DNA of 64,000 nt from Capsicum annuum (GCF_002878395.1 NC_061121.1:44170023-44234022), one strand, 5' to 3'; shown: positions 46,437 through 58,483, numbered from the stretch's first letter. Made by a program: numbers and translations. Notes: generated by a model not told the origin, from the sequence alone.

Positions 46437-46498
46437 TTTTTTTTTGGAAGATTGGAAGCAAGCTTGGAAACTAGAAATTTGGAACAATTTGGTAGGCT

Positions 46499-46508
46499 GA
46501 ATATATAA
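46499..46508 (-). promoter_or_regulatory. Probable TATA box of SAUR-b
   Basis: The minus strand reads CATTATATATTC about 65-75 bp upstream of the chosen start codon, a plausible distance for a short SAUR 5' leader. Confidence 0.5.
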
Positions 46509-46864
46509 TGCTTATCGTTGATGATAAATGATCATAGATGGGAGGTTATTTATATAAAAGGTTTTATACAGGCTTTGGGTTGGAGCTGAAGTTTTTGTTC
46601 ACCAACCACCGAGGGCAAAGCCATGTGCCAATGCTTGTTGGCTATGATTATGTGGGGCCTTAAGTTTGTATCGATTTTAGTGGTGTTTTCTGTTCCAAAT
46701 CAACAAGTTTGTGCTGTGAATACTTTGACAATGTTAGAGACTAGGAAAAACCATGTGAAACTACATATGTCATTGCCTTTCCCCATTTAGGTATGAAACT
46801 TACCATTAACCTATATATACCGGACACACTAGATTTGAGCAAAACATAATCATCAGATTAAACA

Positions 46865-47355
46865 TGTAACGGTTCAGCCCATAAGTGATATTGTCCACTT
46901 AAGGCCTAGGCCTGCAGAGTAAGACTTTCTTACTTATATACCCAGCATCCCTCCCATGTTTTGCCGATGTAGGACTCCTTATCCTAAGTTGGGGTGTTAC
47001 ATACACCCCCTCTTATGGTCTCAGCGCCCTCACTGAGGTTTGCCCCACCGAATAGGATTTTCCTAGGGTCAGCACTGAGGTTTTCCCCTCCTTACCAGAA
47101 TTTGCCTAAGATCAATTTGAACTCTGACCCACATCAACAAGGCTGACACAGGAGTGATTTTGATACCATTTGTAACAGCCCAACCCACTAGTGACATTGT
47201 CCATTTTCACTAGTGGGTTGGGCCGTTACAAATGTTACACCCCAACTTAGGATAGGGAGTCCCACATCGGCAAAAATATAGGAGATATGCTGGTTATATA
47301 AGTAAGCAAGCCCTACTCACTAGTGATGCATTCACTAGTGGGTTGGGCCGTTACA
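46865..47355. mobile_element. TRIM-2: second, different head-to-head inverted TRIM composite
   Basis: A 491-bp block flanked by the target duplication AAACA (46860-46864, 47356-47360). The left part is minus-oriented: 3' LTR 46865-47001 (137 bp; minus-strand start TGTAACACCCCAAC, end CCGTTACA), a purine tract beside it (AGAGGGGGTGTA), an internal part with primer site TGGTATCAAAA (47168-47158), and a truncated 5' LTR from 47171. At 47171-47230 this meets a plus-oriented LTR end, forming a 24-bp inverted repeat (one mismatch) around a 13-nt loop. A complete plus-oriented LTR follows (47233-47355). Both outer termini are U5 ends (TGTAACGG / CCGTTACA). No coding. Confidence 0.85.
47171..47230. 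repeat. Hairpin at the TRIM-2 inversion centre
   Basis: Arms 47171-47194 and 47207-47230, 24 bp with a single A/G mismatch and a 13-nt loop, made of two opposing LTR ends. Confidence 0.9.
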
Positions 47356-47441
47356 AAACATAATCCTGTTTTTTATGTGATTCTTGAACTTCCTTTTATT
47401 TCTTTTCCTTCAGGATTTCGAGATACAAAATATCGCTGAAG

Positions 47442-47746
47442 ATGGTGGGTATCAAAGTGACTTCATTTATTCAAGAAAATCGGTTCTTATAAAGGACTTC
47501 AACATATGGAGGTGGAGGTGTTCTGAAGCAGTATACGTAGGAGAGAGCCATAAGAAGCAATTTTTCATGCCAATATCATACTTGATCCAGCCTTTATTTT
47601 AAGACTTGTTAGCTCAAGCTGAAGAAGAGTTTGGACTGGATCATCCAATGGGTGGTCTGACAATACCTTGCAAGGAGGATGTATTGTGAGACCACCCATT
47701 GGATCAAGGTCATGATGCAAACTCTTCTGCCCATGAAATTATGTAA
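47442..47746 (+). pseudogene. SAUR-c: broken SAUR gene
   Basis: The likely original start is ATG 47442 (MVGIKVTSFIQ). The frame then shifts (SVLIKDFNIW is in another frame). The segment that should encode the VPKGHCA block is deleted, and SEAVYVGESHKKQFFMPISYL follows. TAA at 47600 and TGA at 47688 interrupt LAQAEEEFGLDHPMGGLTIPC. The tail NSSAHEIM ends at 47744-47746, matching the NSSAHEV end of SAUR-a. It is therefore a sister copy of SAUR-a that has lost function. Confidence 0.85.
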
Positions 47747-48103
47747 AGGAATAGTATTAGAAATCAGAAAGTTTTAGAGGGAGTAGACATAGAGAAAACA
47801 ATTCCTAGTTTTTTTTCATAACCATTTTGTATAGCCGTAGTAAACAAGGATTTTCTGCTTGTAAGGCAGAGTTAAAATGACCAAACTCTTGTCAAATGGA
47901 TATAGCCAATTTCTATTAAATCAAATTGGTTCAAACCTTTTATACATTCATGTTTCCTCATTGAATAGATGGATATGCTTGATATTTTGCACCTTAACTA
48001 TGCTGCTGTCTTTATCGACACCAGCAGTTAAGTACTAGTATCACTATTTGCAATTCCTAGACACCTTCTTTTTGTGGTTGTATCTAAGATTCTTAATGTT
48101 ACA
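47747..48103. other. SAUR-c 3' flank, left part
   Basis: Homologous to the SAUR-a 3' flank (29575-29925). It is interrupted at 48104 by Tat-E and continues at 57406. Confidence 0.7.
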
Positions 48104-51100
48104 TGTCATACCCCATTTTAACCAAGGTCAAAATAGTGTACAATATATTGAAAAACATCAAATTAAAATAAGGAAGTCGCCACCTAATTAATTCTACGGT
48201 GAATTAGGACACCTACTACAAACTATGTGATTAAAAGAAAATGAAGAAGTCATTTTAAGGTATACTTATCCTACGATGCTAGGTAAGAGTTCTAATTATC
48301 CTAAAGGGAAGGTATGAGACACCCTAAAGGATCTGCTAACTACGGTTAACCGACAAACTTTGGTTAGATAAAAAGAAATCAAATGTTATTAATATATATA
48401 TATATAGTTATTTTTTTATGAAAAAGATTAAAGAACTTTCAAAAAAATTTACTCACTTTTTTTTAAAAAACATCAAAGAGAACTCCTAAAAAAATGCAAC
48501 CTTATTGTTGTCAAAAGAAGATTATTTAAAATCATTTCTTTATAAAAGATATATAAAAGCTTTGAGAAAATTATGCTAAGAACTTCACTTTTTTTTTCAT
48601 TCTAACAGAAAACTCTTTTACTAATTTTTTTGAAATCAAATTTTAGAAAATAAGTTAAATATCCTACTAAGTAATAAAAATTATAGTTTTTTAAATCTAT
48701 AATGGCTTGAGAAATAAATAAATATTTTCTTCTCATTTGAAATACTAAAAGGGGCCTTGTGAAGTCGATTTGGCCAAATTGCCATCTTTTATTCGCAATA
48801 ATAAAAAATGAAATTGATTTACCATATCAAAAATAACTAAAACGGATTTCCGATTTTAACGATAATAAGCTTGTCTACCTCAAAATCTATAGTTGACTAT
48901 TTCGACATTACTAACAAGAAACTAATTTTCTTCTAAGCCCTTATTTCATATTAATAAAGTACTAAAGAATCCTAATAAACTCGGCCTTTATTCTAAAAGA
49001 TATGTTTTTGCCTACCAAATCTTAACCTTTTAGCGATGCAAAAATTGCATCTAAACCTATTGCGAAGTTAAAAACAACATCCAAAGGTGAGGAGAGAAAC
49101 AACTAAATTTTCTACCCTACTTAAAGATTTACGATATTCAAATAAGAGTATTCAAAACACAAATTCGCAAATAAAAATATGTGAAATATTAAACAAAATA
49201 ATAACAACAGTCTACATAGAAAAACCAAGCTCAAAAGGAGAAAAGGATCTAGACTGCTAGCGAAATTGACTCTAAGAATATGGAATGTGACTCATTGCTA
49301 CAAGAGAGGTTGCGTCAAGTTTCATTTTGAGAACCCATTAGCGAGAGCCTGTAAGGAAAGGAAAAATAAAGAATTTGAAGCTAGTTCAACTCTCCGTATG
49401 GAGTAAAAAAACATAAAAGGGCTTAGGCATATACAAGTGTTTTACCAATAAAGAAGAAATCAAATGCAGTTTAGTACCAAAGAATTGACGCTTTAATACT
49501 AGTAAACTAAATTTTTGATAACTAAAAATAATTTAATCCTCAACCATATAATGATTCTTGTAATGCAGTAGCAAGTGAAGAGATTAAACTAGGTGTCTAA
49601 AGCACTATTTTATATCCCAGGAAATGAGCACTATAGACATGCTGTTCACTGTCCGCAAAAGGAACACTAACACAGCTAAAAATATATATGTTAGCCATTA
49701 ATTCTCCAATGCAAGAAACAATATATATGAGCTTGATCATTTCTGAAAATAGGAGATGAATAACTTTCTGATTTTACTCATCTACGTACCTTTACTTCAT
49801 AAAAATAACATACACGTGAGAGCAAAATAGGAATAAGCTGAAACATATGACTATTTCCAAATTTGTTTTAATATTCAAACAGGAAGATGACTAAACTATA
49901 ATCTAATTTTGGGTACAAAATACATATTTAGTGAAAAACAAATAGATAGCTATAAACAGGACTAGACCCCCATCGACAATTCGATTATTAAAATAGCACA
50001 AGCTTAACCACTTAATCCAAGGTCCACAGCTGGGGGAAAACTTGACAGACCAAGAATATTTCAAACCATATTAGTCATAACATCCAACAGAAACCATTTT
50101 AAAATGAACAAAGCCAAACCTTTTATGCTAATTTCACTTAAGACATATTTCAACGACCAGCTCTAATGCCTTGTGTATCAAAACATGAAAAAAGAGATTC
50201 TAAACGCCAAAATCAGAAAGGGCGTAAGAGAAAAAACAAAAAAAGAACCGACGTACAGTGAGAGGAAAATCAAGCTACCTATTTAATAGCTAAATCGAAC
50301 TAGGATCAAGCTATCATACGAATGAATGACAATCAAGAAGGAATCACACTTTTTTTGAACTTTAATGGGCGGCAAACATCACACCGATATAAACATGAAG
50401 CCAAAGTAAAATTGATATTCCTAGAAATCTGGACAAATGAAAGAAAAGAAGAAATCACTAGAGGGGAAGACTTTGTTTACATGTCTCGCGTACTTTGAAC
50501 TCAAGATAACTGCATTTTAACTAATGAATTTTATGTGCAAATACTCAAAAAAATGTACGATGATCTCAAGAGAAACGACTGATGTTTCCTCAAAGTCTAA
50601 AACCGTTCAAACTTTTCATGCTAAGTCGAAGGCTGATAATGTTTTTGGGAGTGCAATCAACTAGATAAGAAACTAGGACTGCTGCAACGGTCAAAAGAAA
50701 ATGTCCAGGTCAGGCATTAAAACAGTCCTAAACCGATGGTTAATCATGCTTTATAGACCGAAGTTGGTAGACAAAACACCACACTTACATCGAAAATTAT
50801 TTCAAGCTCATAAACAACATGAATCCTATACTAGGAAAAACTGGACGTACTTAGGTTATTGAAATACTTTTTAGCCTTTTCTTTTATGAAATACTAAAGC
50901 GGCCAGCATCTCGTAAATACGCAACAGGTGCGTATAACAAGCTAAATGATAAAACGACATTATTTCGATTATTCGGTAAAAGGCAGACAACCTACATTTA
51001 AAACCTCAGTTATATAAAAACTTATTAAAATCAACACATTATCCATAAACCTATTTACAAATGCAAGATCAATGACAAGTGAGCAAGCAACTAAAAGTGA

Positions 51101-51655
51101 TTGCGTTTCCCTGTGTTCACATCAAAAGTTATATCGACCGAAATGGCTAACATTTTACAACTACGTATCTCACAGATAAAAAAAGTAAAATTAAAATGGG
51201 ATATAGTTTACCTTGTGAGGGGCAGTGAACTAGAGTGTTCTCGTGGGAGACTAAAACTCGGATTCGGACATGAACCTAGAATCGCGCCCAAACTTTAAAA
51301 GAGGGCGAGAGTAATAGTCTACTGATCTTTTAATGCTAATTTTTGATAGCTTTTCTTGCTCTTGCTAATTAAAATAGGAGCCCAAAGGTTCCTTTTATAG
51401 CTGAGCTTGAGGGGGTTTTAACGGTTCACAAGCCTCAAGAATTCAAATTTGAATTCGTGAAAAGCTAAAATTGTAGAAGATGATTAAATCCAAAGATAAA
51501 GGTTTGTACTTTACCCTTTTCAAGTTTGATGTAGAGAGAGCAGAGGGTTTTTCAAGATGGAAGGCTTGGAACCATCGGATTTGAGGAATAACAACCTCAA
51601 ATCCAGTGTTTCTTCATAATCTCCATCATTTCCATGAGTGGTAGTGATGCAGAGC
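48104..51655 (-). repeat. Tat-E 3' LTR, incomplete
   Basis: About 3.55 kb collinear with 52472 to about 56650 (minus the TRIM). It contains the GAAGTCGCCACCTAATTAATT and TAAGAGTTCTAATTATCC blocks shared by both copies. Homology stops near 51655, where unrelated LTR sequence begins. It has AT-rich microsatellite patches (48389-48405) and no gene. Confidence 0.75.
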
Positions 51656-52013
51656 GGTTTTATTGCGGCAGCCCACTGCCACACACAAAAAATGTTATAA
51701 CTTATCGCTCGGTTATTGTATTTAGGAAAAATTGGTATTGTCGGAAACCTAATTAAATTATCCATCCGTTGGTGGTGATGAGACAAAAAATTATTAGTAA
51801 AACAAAAGATATGCTTATTTGAAGTTGACTATAGCGACATCATTCTTAAGAACTCAATCGGTAAGTGGTATTTTGATTCGTCTAATAGCTCAGAATTATT
51901 TGAGGCCTTAATATACATCAAAATCACTCGTAAAACTATAAAAACATTATAATCCATTTCTCGTGAGCTTGAACCATAACCCTAACATTGGTTCAGATTT
52001 TTTGGGGCATTAC
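51656..52013 (-). repeat. Gypsy-D-like LTR end fused to the Tat-E LTR
   Basis: This segment does not match the other Tat-E LTR but matches the U3 end of the Gypsy-D LTR (17160-17701): the TGACTATA and AAGAACTCAATCGGTAAG-type strings, and an end GGGGCATTACA comparable to GGGGTATTACA. It suggests a chimeric junction or an overlapping older insertion. Confidence 0.55.
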
Positions 52014-52471
52014 AACCATGGGTCAAGCCACCTAAGGTTTATGCTTGCCTAAATCAAGGGTGGTAACGCTCTATCTTAAGTTTTCTACGATTTGGATAAA
52101 CGCAGACTTGGATTTCCCATAAGAGAAGTCATGTGGTCCCACGGCAGTAAAACTCCCGCTCACCCCACGCATGTGCCGACTCTCTAAAGTAATCTGATTT
52201 GAAAGAATTTTGAGAAAGTACAATGTACAATCTGCGTGCACAATGTCTGTGAGTGTCAGTTTTTCGAAGTGGAGGAAATATGAACGGAATGTCAATTTAT
52301 ATAAGCGATAAAAAAATAAGCAATTTATATAAAATAAATAATTTATATCACACAAACATGATAAATCAGGACAATTATGATGAAACAAATAACAATATAT
52401 AAAAACTTAAATATTAACCTAAGTTAGTTATTGGAAAGAACCTAGTAATCCCTACTGAAGTCGTCAAGCTG
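52014..52471 (-). other. Tat-E interior remnant
   Basis: About 460 bp between the LTR segments. It ends at the right with the decayed primer-site region AATCCCTACTGAAGTCGTCAAGC. A 105-codon minus-strand frame (52388-52071) shows no motif. Confidence 0.5.
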
Positions 52472-55400
52472 TCACACCCCATTTTAACCAAGGTCAAAAT
52501 AGTGTACAACACATTAAAAAACTTCAAATTAAAATCAAGAAGTCGCCACTTAATTAATTCTACTGTGAATTAGGACACCTACTACAAACTATGTGATTAA
52601 AAGAAAATAAAGACTTCATTTTAAGGTCTACTTATCCTACGATGCTAGGTAAGAGTTCTAATTATCCTAAAGGAAAGGATTAGGTAGCCTAAAGGATCCG
52701 CTAACTACGGTTAACCGGGCAAATATAGGTTAGTTAAGGAAATCAAATGTTACTAAAATATATATATATAAATAAGGTATTAAAAATATATTATATACAT
52801 CTTAATAAAACATGCTAGTTATCTTTTTAAGAAAACGATTAAATAACTTTTAAGAAATTATAGTTTTTTAAATCTATAATGACATGAGAAATAAATAAAT
52901 ATTTTCTTCTCATTTGAAATACTAAAAGGGGCCTTGTGAAGTCGATTTGGCAAAATTGCCATCTTTTATTCGCAATAATAAAAAATTAAATTGATTTACC
53001 AGATCCAAAATAACTAAAATTGATTTCGAGTTTAACGATAATAAACCCGTCTACCTCAAAATCTATAGTTGACTATTTTGACATTACTAACTAACAAGAA
53101 ACTAATTTTATTCTAAGCCACTATTTAGTATTAAGAAAGTTCTAAAGAATCCTAATAAACTCGGCCTTTATTCTAAAAGATAAGTTTTCGACTACCAAAT
53201 TTTAACATTTTAGCGATGCAAAAATTGCTTCTAAACCTATTGCTAAGTTAAAAAACAACATTCAAAGGTGAGTATAAAACGACTAAATTTGCTACCCAAA
53301 GGTTTCTGCTATTCAAAGAAGAGCATTCAAAACACAAACTCCCAAATAAGAATATGTGATATGTCACACAAAAATAATAACAAGAGTCTACAAAGAAAAA
53401 CAAAGCTCGAAAGGAGAAAAGGAACTAGACTGCTAGCAAAATTGACTTTAAGAACGTGGAATGTGACTCCTTGATAGCATGAGAAGTTGCGTCAAGTATC
53501 ATTTTGAGAACCCGTTAGCGAGAGCCTTAAATTAAGACTCCATTTGCTCCGAAGTTTACATGTAAGGAAAGGAAAAACAAAGAATTAGAAACAAATTCTA
53601 TTCTCCGTATGGAGTAAAAAACATAAAACTGCTTAGGTATATACAAGTGTTTTATCAATAAAGCAGGCAATCAAATACGATTTAGTACCTAAGAATTGAA
53701 GCTTTAATACTTGTAAACTAAATTTTCGGTAACTAAAAATAATTTAATCCTCAACCATATAATGATTCTTGTACTGCAGTAGCAAGTGAAGAGATTAAAC
53801 TAGGTGTCTAAAGCACTATTTTTTATCCCAGGAAATGAGCACCGTCGAGATACACTTCACTGTCCACAAAAGGAACACTAAAACAGCTAAAAATATATAT
53901 GTTAGCCATTAATTCTCCAAAGCAAGAAACAATATATATGAACTTGATCATTTCTGAAAATAGAAGATGAATATCTTGCGCATTTTATGCATCGTCGGGC
54001 CTTTACTTCATGAAAATAACAAACACGTGAGAGCAAATTTACAATAGGAATAAGTTGAAACATATGACTATTTTCGAACGTATTTTGATATTGATGACTA
54101 AACTATAATCTAATTATGGGTACAAAATACATTTTAGTGAAAAACAAACAGATAGCTATGGATAGGACGACCACCATCAACAATTCGATTATTGAAATAG
54201 CACAAGCTTAAGCACTTAATCCAAGGTCCACAACTGGGGGAAAACTTAATAGAGGAAGAATATTTCAAACCATATTAGTCATAACATCCAACAGAAACCA
54301 TTTTAAATGAACAAAACCAAACCTTTTATGCTAATCTCACTTAAAATATATTTCAACGACCAGCTCTAATGCATCAAGCACCAAAACATGAAAAACAAGA
54401 TTCTAAACACAAAATCAGAAGGGTCTTAGGAGAAAAAACAAAAAAACGAACCGACGTACAGTGAGAGGAAAATTAAGCAACCTATTTAAGAGCTAAATCA
54501 AACTAGGATCAAGCTATCATACGAATGAATGACAATCAAGAAGGAATCACACTTTTCTTTGAAATTTAATGGGCAACAAACATCACACCGATATAAACTT
54601 GAAGCCAAAGTAAAATTTACATTCATAGAAATTTAGACAAACAAAAGAAAAGAAGAAATCACTAAAGGGGAAGAATTTCTTTACGTCTCACTTACTTTGA
54701 ACACTAGACAACTCCATTTTAACTAAATAATTTTATGTACAAATACTCAAACAAATGTGCTACGATCTCAAGAGAAACTACTCATGCTTCCTCAAAGTCT
54801 AAAACCTTTCAAACTTTTCATGCTAAGTCGAAGGATGACAATGTTTTTGGGAGTGCAACCAACTAGATAAGAAACTAGGACTGCTGCAACGTTAAAAAGA
54901 ATATATCCAGGTCAAGAGTTAAAACAGTCCTAAACTGATGGTTAATCATGCTTCATAGACCAAAGTTGGTAGACAAAACACCACGCTTACGTCAAAAATT
55001 ATTTGAAGCTAATATACCACATGAATCCTATACAAGGAAAAACTGGATGTACTTGGATTTTTGAAAACCTTTTTAGCCCTTTCTTTTATGAAATACTAAA
55101 GCGGCCAACATCTCGTAAATACAAAATAGTGTGTATAACAAGCTAAACACTAAAACAACATTATTACGACTATTCGGTAAAAGGTAGACAACCTACGTTT
55201 AAAACCTCAGTCATATAAAAACTGATTAAAATCAAATCATTATCCATAAACCTATTTACAAATAAACAATCAACGACTAATAACCAAGCCACTAAAAGTG
55301 ATTGTGTCTCCCTGTGTTCAAATCGTAAGTTCAATCGACCTAAACGGATAACATTTAACAACTCCATATCTCACACATAAAAAAATGAAAATTAAAATAG

Positions 55401-57405
55401 GATAGAGTTTTGTTAGAGTAAGTAAAAGTCCCACACTGGTTGGGGAATGGACTGGTAGTTTGCTTATATGAAATTGGGTAATCCTCCCCTCTTGAGCTAG
55501 CTTTTGAGGTTGAGTTAGGCGCAAGGTCCATTGTTTGACATGGTATCAAAACCAGAGCCAGGTCCATTCCCACTTAGGCTCCTGGTCCACGCGCAAGTGC
55601 CAGTTAGATCTGGGCACGTGAGGGGGGTGTTAGAGTGGGTAAAACGTCCCACATTGGTTGGGAAATGGACTGGTAGTTTGCTTAGATGGGCTTGGGTAAT
55701 CCTCACCTCTTGAGCAAGCTTTTGGATTGTGAGTTAGGCCCAAGACCAATTTTAACATGATAGTGGTCTCTTCATAAGGATTGGCCAATCCTCCTCCTCT
55801 TGAGCTAGCTTTTGAGGTTTAGTTAGGCCCAAGGTCAATTTATGAAATGGTATCAGAACTAGGTCCAACCCGGTTTTGGATAAAAATTCCCACATTGGTG
55901 GGGAATGAACTGGTGGTTTGCTTATATGGATTTGGGCAATCATCCCCTCATGAGCTAGCTTTTGAGGTGGAGTTAGGCCCAAGGTTCATTCTTGACATGG
56001 TATCAAAGCTAGGTCCATAGCCATTTTGGGCTCCCGGTCCACGCACCACTTCCTATTGGGCCTCGGCATGAGGGGGTGTTAGAGTGGGTAAAAGTCCCAC
56101 ATTGGTTGGAGAATGGACTAGTAGTTTGCTTATATGGACTTGGGTAATCCTCCCCTCTTGATCTAGCTTTTGAGGTTGAGTTAGGCCCGAGGTCCATTTC
56201 TTGAGAAGTTTACCTTGTATAGGGCAGCGAACTAGAGCATTCTCGTCAGAGAATAAAACTTTGATTGAAACTCGAACTCAGAATCGCGCCCGAACTTGAA
56301 AAGCAGGCCAGAGTAATAGAGTAATAGTATAATGATCTTTTAATGCTAATTCTTGATAGCTTTTCTTGCTCTTGGTGATTAAAATAGGAGCCCAAAGGTT
56401 CCTTTATAGTTTAGCTTGATGGGGTTTTAACGTTTCACAAGCCTCAAGAATTCAAATTTGAATTCTTGAAAAGCTAAAATTGCAGAAGATGATGATTAAA
56501 TCCAAAGATAAAGTGTTGTACTCTACCCTTTTCAAGTTTGATGTAAAGAGAGTAGAGTTTTTTTCAAGATGGAAGCCTTAGAACCATTGGATTTGAGGAA
56601 TAACAACCTCAAATATGATGGTTCTTGACTCTATCCATCTTTTCCATGAGTGGCACTGATGGTAGAGTATTTTGGGGGTTGATTTTGAACAAAAAGTGAT
56701 GTAAAGTTGATAAAAATGGTGGTATTGATTTGATGTAGGTGAAAAATAGAGGAGAAGGTCGAGGAACATTGGCATCACTATTATACGATGGTTCAAGGGA
56801 GAAATGGCATTGAACCTAAGAGAGAGAGGAGAACTGGTCAGCGTTTTCACTGAGCTTCAACCATGAAGAAGAAAGGGAATTAGGGCTTTCTGATTTTAGT
56901 TTGGTTTGGGGGTTTTTGGGCCGGGTTATAGGTTAGTTGGGTTGGGTTTGTGGGTAATTGGGCTAAAAATAGGGGGTTAATAATGTTCTGGGCTACACAG
57001 TTAGATAGCTTATAAGAAAAATTTGATTTTTCCAAATTGATTAATTTAACAATGCTTCTTTCATGTTAAATAATTTACATAAAGTATTAGTATATACCTA
57101 TACATATAAATTTAAACAAACTAACTATATTATTAAAAATATGATATCGAATGAGCAAAATTCACTTGGAGTTAAAAATTAAAGTTAACATACTAATATT
57201 TAAATATTTGATGCAGTATATATATGTAATGTTTGTATGATATATATAAAAATAAGAAACTAAAAAAAAAAAAAATTATTCTGTTTATATCGAAATTGCT
57301 GAAATTAATACAAAGGATAAAAAACGTCATTCTGATAGATTATTCATGACTAGAAAGCATAGAAATATTAATTTTGAAATGGTGAGCCAAAATTGGGTGT
57401 CAACA
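52472..57405 (-). repeat. Tat-E 5' LTR with nested TRIM-3
   Basis: 4934 bp including 801 bp due to TRIM-3 and its duplication. On the minus strand it starts TGTTGACACCCAATTTTGG and ends GGGGTGTGACA. Its U3 portion (about 56650-57405) is absent from the other copy. Confidence 0.75.
55411..56206 (+). mobile_element. TRIM-3: tandem five-LTR TRIM array
   Basis: A 796-bp insertion flanked by AGTTT (55406-55410, 56207-56211); the empty site is seen in the sister LTR near 51208. Three clear 130-bp LTRs are at 55411-55540, 55628-55757 and 56077-56206 (TGTTAGAGTGGGTAAAAG ... ). Two degraded ones lie at about 55758-55849 and 55875-56000. Primer sites TGGTATCAAAACC, TGGTATCAGAAC and TGGTATCAAAGC follow LTR ends, and purine tracts (GAGGGGGG, GAGGGGG) precede LTR starts. 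All units are in the same direction. No coding. Confidence 0.88.
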
Positions 57406-57447
57406 TTACTATATATCTGGAGATCCAAATCTCCAGATATATAGTAA
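57406..57447. repeat. Perfect hairpin at the Tat-E/host junction
   Basis: Arms of 19 bp (57406-57424 and 57429-57447; TTACTATATATCTGGAGAT and its exact complement) around the loop CCAA. The right arm corresponds to native flank also seen near SAUR-a (TCCAAATATATAGTAAATCT); the left arm abuts the LTR end. Confidence 0.9.
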
Positions 57448-58480
57448 TCTCAACGTACTTCTATGTATGTGAACTCCATATTGTGAGCTCAACTTAGTTT
57501 CTTTGACCTTAATATCTAGAATTAGGGGAATAATGGAATTTGATGGGTTTTTTGATGTGTTTTCTGTCTCAATTTCTAAATTTTAGGCTTCAAATGACTT
57601 CTCTCAAAGAACTAAGAGAAAGGTATGTTGCTCTACAAATATACCAAATTCTGTTTCATTGGCCATATAGGTCCTAGTAAAGTTTCTTGAGAAAATTGAA
57701 GGAAAGGTGTCTTTTAAGTCTTGAATGAAGGACAAGTGACATTGACCAACTTAAACTATCAAACACCATTAGGAATCTTGATTAAGTTAATTGTGGACAT
57801 GATTAATATTTTCAAAACTTTCTAATATTTTCAAAAATACAAATCAACCGAATCCACACCCATCCTCAATCCAAATCAACCAGACTTTCTCCTCTCTCTC
57901 GTCAGCTTCTCTCAACTCTCTCCCAACTAACAGTTCTACAAATTTCTCCTTTCAATCCTCGGCGACTTCATTATCAGACGACAAGTAGTTGGGCTTCGAG
58001 TTTCTTTTTGACTTCAACCTTCACTCGATATGAAAGCCTTGCTCTCCAGCCACAACAACTTTGAAATCATCAACCTTCAATCGACGTGACAACCTTATTC
58101 TTTGGCCACAACAGCTTCGAATTCATCATCGTTTCTTTTCTTTTTTCACAAGTAAAAATTTATGACCTTTTTAGTTATGAAGAAAACGAGGAACTTGAGC
58201 CAACTTCTCTTATAGTATTGGTTAAAAATTTTAATATTTGTTGCTTTAATTTGAAATGTGGTCTGAATAAAATCCTAATTTTTGGTATTTCTTCTCTTCT
58301 CTTTTCGAAGTGAATTATGATTTTTCATTGTTTGTTTCCTTTTTTTGTAGTTTGATTTCTGTTATTTGTGTTTATAAAAACAAAACAACTATTTGGGTTG
58401 ATTTGTTCTATTTTTGTTCTTGGTAAAAATGGTGATATTGCTATTTTCTATTGAACAAAATCGTGCTAATGTTATTTTTT
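57448..58480. other. SAUR-c 3' flank, right part, then upstream region of the Ulp1-like locus
   Basis: 57448 to about 57640 aligns with 29930-30160 of the SAUR-a flank. Beyond that lies a CT-rich leader-like stretch (about 57880-57960) and AT-rich DNA. The 75-codon frame at 58086-58313 shows no family motif. Confidence 0.5.
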
Positions 58481-58483
58481 ATC

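Larger units (their letters stand above)
48104..57405 (-). mobile_element. Tat-E: Tat/Ogre-type element with very long LTRs and almost no interior
   Basis: Two LTR copies (48104-51655 and 52472-57405) flank a short middle. The plus-strand termini TGTCATACCCC and GGTGTCAACA, and a decayed Tat primer site beside 52472 (minus strand TTGACGACTTCAGTAGGGA), give minus orientation. It lies in the SAUR-c 3' flank with near-duplicate flanks TTACA (48099-48103) and TTACT (57406-57410). No gag or pol is visible, so it is internally deleted or a large non-autonomous form. The right LTR carries TRIM-3. Confidence 0.75.

Noticed and set aside
47384..47602. 72-codon frame as an intact SAUR
   Set aside because: It mixes a non-SAUR N-terminus with a SAUR core missing the PKGHCAVY block and stops early; better read as part of the broken SAUR-c.
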